Shown here: one piece after another, positions 39,487 through 42,033 of the stretch
Position numbering within the stretch: the stretch's first letter is position 1
Layout: every line of letters begins with the position of its first letter
NCBI GenBank assembly: GCA_934098455.1
Contig: CAKOOU010000005.1
Coordinates: forward strand, 1 to 42,033
Origin: an uncultured Bacilli bacterium
Lineage (GTDB): Bacteria; Bacillota_I; Bacilli_A; RF39; UBA660
Reading direction: 5' to 3'
DNA length: 42,033 bases
The notes under the pieces: model-generated
Database searches by the model: none
Told to the model about the DNA's origin: nothing
What the model saw: the letters and a program-made list of their open reading frames with translations, nothing else
Position numbers and translations under genes: made by a program

Positions 39487-40203
39487 ATGGAAAGATTACA
39501 AAAAATAATCGCAAATAGTGGTTATTGTTCTAGAAGAAAAGCAGAAGAATTAATAAGTAAAGGTAAAGTATACGTAAACGGAAAAAAGATTACTGAATTA
39601 GGAACAAAAGTAAATAAAACTGATGCAATAGAGGTTGAAGGTAAAGTACTTAGTTTAGAAGAAGATAAAGTAGTATACTTACTTAATAAACCTAGAGGAA
39701 TTATATCAAGTGTTAGTGATGATAAAGGTAGAAAAACTGTAGTAGATTTAATAGATACAAAAAAACGTATATATCCTATTGGAAGACTAGATTATGATAC
39801 TACTGGATTAATATTACTAACAAATGATGGAGAACTTGCAAATACATTAATGCATCCTAATAATAAAGTAGAAAAAAAATATGTTGCTAAATTAAATAAA
39901 TATTTTGAAATAAGTGATTTGAAAAAATTAGAACAAGGTATAAAAGTTGATGGAGTTAAATGTACTCCAACACGTGTTAAAATTAAGAAGAATGATAAAG
40001 AAAAAGATTATAGTATTATTGAAATAAGTATTGTTGAAGGGCGTAATCATATTATAAAAAGAGTATTTATGGAACTTAATTATTTAGTAGATAAATTAAC
40101 TAGAATAGAATATGCATTTTTAAATCTAAATGGACTTAAGAGTGGAGAATATAGACAATTATCCATAAAAGAAGTGAAAAAATTATATGAATATAAAAAA
40201 TAA
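39487..40203 (+). CDS. rluB: 23S rRNA pseudouridine synthase B
   Basis: Isomerises uridine-2605 (E. coli numbering) in 23S rRNA. It has 238 residues from the ATG at 39487 (MERLQKIIANSG), the family start; an ATG six codons upstream is less likely. The S4 RNA-binding domain is SRRKAEELISKGKVYVNGK, and the catalytic Asp is in GRLDYDTTGLILLTNDGELAN. EGRNHIIKRVF closes the domain. The dacB-spmA-spmB-rluB order is as in B. subtilis. It overlaps the methyltransferase gene by 17 bases. Confidence 0.94.
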   Translation: MERLQKIIANSGYCSRRKAEELISKGKVYVNGKKITELGTKVNKTDAIEVEGKVLSLEEDKVVYLLNKPRGIISSVSDDKGRKTVVDLIDTKKRIYPIGRLDYDTTGLILLTNDGELANTLMHPNNKVEKKYVAKLNKYFEISDLKKLEQGIKVDGVKCTPTRVKIKKNDKEKDYSIIEISIVEGRNHIIKRVFMELNYLVDKLTRIEYAFLNLNGLKSGEYRQLSIKEVKKLYEYKK

Positions 40204-41395
40204 TATTAAAATAGAAAAACTAGATGATTTTGGTCGTGGAATATCATATATAGATAATAAAATTACTTTTATTAATAATGCTATGATAGATGAAATAGTT
40301 GATGTAAATATTATTAAGGAAACCACAAAATATTATGAAGCAGAAGTAATAAAATATATTACAAAATCAAATAATAGAATTAATGTAAATTGTCCATATT
40401 ATAATTATTGTGGAGGTTGTAATATATTACACATGGATTATAATAACCAAATACAATATAAAAAAGATAAATTAAAAAATATAATAAATAAATTTAGCAG
40501 CATAAATTTAGATATTAATGTTATCAAAAATAAAGATGTAATAAATTATAGAAACAAAATTGAATTAAAAATACAAGATTACAAATGGGGATATTATAAT
40601 TCTAAAACTCACAACTTTATAGAAGTAACAAATTGCATATTAGCAAAAGAATCTATTAATAATGTTATTGAAAATAAAAAATATATTAATATAAAAAGTG
40701 GAAGTATAACAATAAGATGTAATTATAATGATGAGATTTTATTAAATATAAAAACAGATGATAAAGTTAATATAGACATAAATAATTTAAAAAATAATAT
40801 AAAATTAGTTGGAATAGTTATTAATGATAAAAAATATTATGGAGATAACTTCTTTTATGAAATGATTAATAATAAACTATTTAAAGTCAACTATAATTCT
40901 TTTTTTCAAATAAATAATTATATTACAAAAGAAATAATAAATATTATAAATGATAATTGTTATGGAAGAATATTATTAGATTTATATTGTGGAGTAGGTT
41001 TTTTAGGCCAAGCAATCAGTTATAAATTTGATAAAATATATGGCATAGAATTAAATAAAAATAGTATAATAGATGCAATCAATAATGCTAAAATAAATAA
41101 TATTAACAATACTTATTATATGTGTGGAGATAGTAGCAAATTAATAAGTAATATAAAAGAAAATATAGATACTTTAATAATTGATCCTCCTAGAAGTGGA
41201 CTTTATAAAAATATGATAAATGATATATTAAAAACAAATTCAAATACTATTATATATGTTTCTTGTAATCCTATTACTTTAGGAAGAGATATTAATTTGT
41301 TAAAAGAAAAGTATTCAGTAAATAAAATATATTTACTAGATATGTTTAGTAATACATACCATTTTGAAACTATATGTATTCTAAAAAAAAGTTAA
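40187..41395 (+). CDS. 23S rRNA (uracil-C5) methyltransferase, RlmD/RlmCD family
   Basis: SAM-dependent methylation of uracil in 23S rRNA. It has 402 residues: an N-terminal TRAM-like part, the iron-sulfur Cys set (CPYYNYCGGC, then Cys in VTNCIL), the FFQIN substrate region, SAM motif LLDLYCGVGFLGQ, DPPRSGLY and the catalytic Cys in YVSCNPITLGRD. The general base Glu is in TYHFETICIL. The N-terminal TRAM domain is shorter and more diverged than usual. Which position it modifies (747, 1939 or both) cannot be told. It starts within the rluB end, so two rRNA-modification genes are coupled. Confidence 0.93.
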   Translation: MNIKNNIKIEKLDDFGRGISYIDNKITFINNAMIDEIVDVNIIKETTKYYEAEVIKYITKSNNRINVNCPYYNYCGGCNILHMDYNNQIQYKKDKLKNIINKFSSINLDINVIKNKDVINYRNKIELKIQDYKWGYYNSKTHNFIEVTNCILAKESINNVIENKKYINIKSGSITIRCNYNDEILLNIKTDDKVNIDINNLKNNIKLVGIVINDKKYYGDNFFYEMINNKLFKVNYNSFFQINNYITKEIINIINDNCYGRILLDLYCGVGFLGQAISYKFDKIYGIELNKNSIIDAINNAKINNINNTYYMCGDSSKLISNIKENIDTLIIDPPRSGLYKNMINDILKTNSNTIIYVSCNPITLGRDINLLKEKYSVNKIYLLDMFSNTYHFETICILKKS

Positions 41396-41465
41396 TGTTT
41401 TACTTGTTAGTCAATAAAATGTTTGATACAATTTAGATGTATTAATGAAGTTGCTACATATTAAT

Positions 41466-41495
41466 ATGACAATTTGAACGACTAGAGTGTATAAT
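41466..41495 (+). promoter_or_regulatory. Probable promoter of the ORF6N gene
   Basis: ATGACA (41466-41471), 18 bp, TATAAT (41490-41495). Confidence 0.55.
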
Positions 41496-41527
41496 TTTTA
41501 AGCAACGAAGATTGTATACATGTATGC

Positions 41528-41559
41528 GAGGTATATTTTATAGAATATATCTCTTTTTT
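41528..41559 (+). terminator. Terminator-like hairpin in the ORF6N leader
   Basis: GAGGTATATT (41528-41537) pairs with AATATATCTC (41544-41553), one G-U, then six T. It lies between the promoter and the gene start. A palindrome ATACATGTAT precedes it at about 41515-41524. Confidence 0.75.
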
Positions 41560-41583
41560 GTTTTAGAAAAGGAGAAAAATGAG

Positions 41584-42033
41584 ATGAATGAATTAATTAA
41601 ACAAGAAAAGATAGAAAATATGATTTATGAAATAAGAGGAGTGCAAGTAATGCTTGATAGTGATTTAGCGATTCTTTATGGAACTGAAACAAAGAGAATT
41701 AATGAAGCTGTTAAAAATAATCCAGATAAATTTCCAGAAAGATTCTCGCGGAAATTAACAAATGAAGAGTTAACTCATTTTGTGGTCGAAATTTTCGACC
41801 GCAAATATTAATAAAAAATCTAGAAGTAATCCCAGAGTTTTTACAGAACAAGGAGTTGCAATGCTAGCAACTATACTAAAAACTAATGTAGCAACAAAAG
41901 TTAGTATTGCTATCATGGACGCATTTGTTTTGATGAAAAGATATATTTCATCCAACTTATTAGAACAAAAATATATTAATAATCAAGTTATAAAAAACAC
42001 AGAAGATATAAAAATATTACAAGAATCTTTTAA
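41584..42033 (+). pseudogene. ORF6N-domain protein gene, frameshifted, runs off the window
   Basis: The ATG at 41584 has AAGGAG 9 nt upstream. The first frame encodes the ORF6N DNA-binding domain seen in phage and defence-island proteins (MIYEIRGVQVMLDSDLAILYGTETKRINEAVKNN, FPERFSRKLTNEE) and stops at 41811 after DRKY. The family's next block continues in the +1 frame: NKKSRSNPRVFTEQGVAMLATILKTNVATKVSIAIMDAFVLMKRYIS, open to the window end. One extra base between about 41774 and 41806 explains this. A perfect hairpin, GGTCGAAA and TTTCGACC (41784-41800), lies in that interval. It is probably a decayed gene, but a programmed shift or sequencing error is not excluded. Confidence 0.75.

Overview
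The window is very AT-rich, chromosomal, bacterial DNA. It uses the standard bacterial code: TGA ends spoIIGA and TGG encodes Trp. Gene content and order are those of low-GC Firmicutes: spoIIGA-sigE, cvpA/trxA/rnhC, hrcA-grpE-dnaK-dnaJ with CIRCE, cdaA-cdaR, a 6S-like RNA beside tcdA/yrvM, and dacB-spmA-spmB-rluB. An uncultured gut-type, Mollicutes-related Bacilli lineage that keeps sporulation genes would fit, but I cannot place it further from sequence alone. Genes are dense, and several stop codons lie inside the terminator hairpin of the same gene.

Layout. 1-1.3 kb: 3' end of a repetitive coiled-coil protein. 1.4-4.3 kb: tgt, a small membrane protein, then spoIIGA-sigE, the membrane protease and the pro-sigma factor of the mother-cell programme. 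4.3-6.5 kb: tRNA-Arg(TCT), then trxA and cvpA on the minus strand, with rnhC divergent. 6.5-8.1 kb: a small accessory-looking block with two XRE-like regulators and two small unknown proteins. 8.2-11.4 kb: priA and pta, converging. 11.8-18.5 kb: heat-shock cluster hrcA-grpE-(66-aa ORF)-dnaK-pepF-dnaJ behind a consensus promoter flanked by two CIRCE-like operators. 18.5-22.8 kb: envelope proteins, including a large anchored protein with an InlB-type repeat and an EF-hand loop behind a leader that can fold in two exclusive ways, an anchored protein on the minus strand, and a YerB-like protein. 22.8-28.4 kb: c-di-AMP synthesis (cdaA-cdaR), a type IV pilin-like protein, gpmI, and a phosphohexomutase that is not GlmM. 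28.4-34.6 kb: 6S-like RNA, tcdA, a HAD phosphatase, a degenerate RNase J, a YebC/PmpR protein, and a two-component system. 34.8-36.5 kb: a TasA/camelysin-like secreted protein with an ER-type SipW-like signal peptidase. 36.6-37.2 kb: a two-part gene joined at an A-AAA-AAG slippery heptamer. 37.3-41.4 kb: dacB-spmA-spmB, rluB and an RlmD-type methyltransferase. 41.6-42.0 kb: a frameshifted ORF6N-domain gene cut by the window end.

How it fits together. Two separate loci supply pieces of the sigma-E stage of sporulation: activation of sigma-E (spoIIGA-sigE), and the dacB-spmA-spmB cortex module, which has a perfect sigma-E -10 match upstream. A second theme is cell-surface biology. Four proteins at distant loci share a small pseudopilin-like module, and one of them keeps a true prepilin leader. 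The strongest candidates for undescribed biology are the putative programmed -1 frameshift at 36907-36913, the two-state leader with a nested second promoter at 18498-18640, and the shared pseudopilin-like module.
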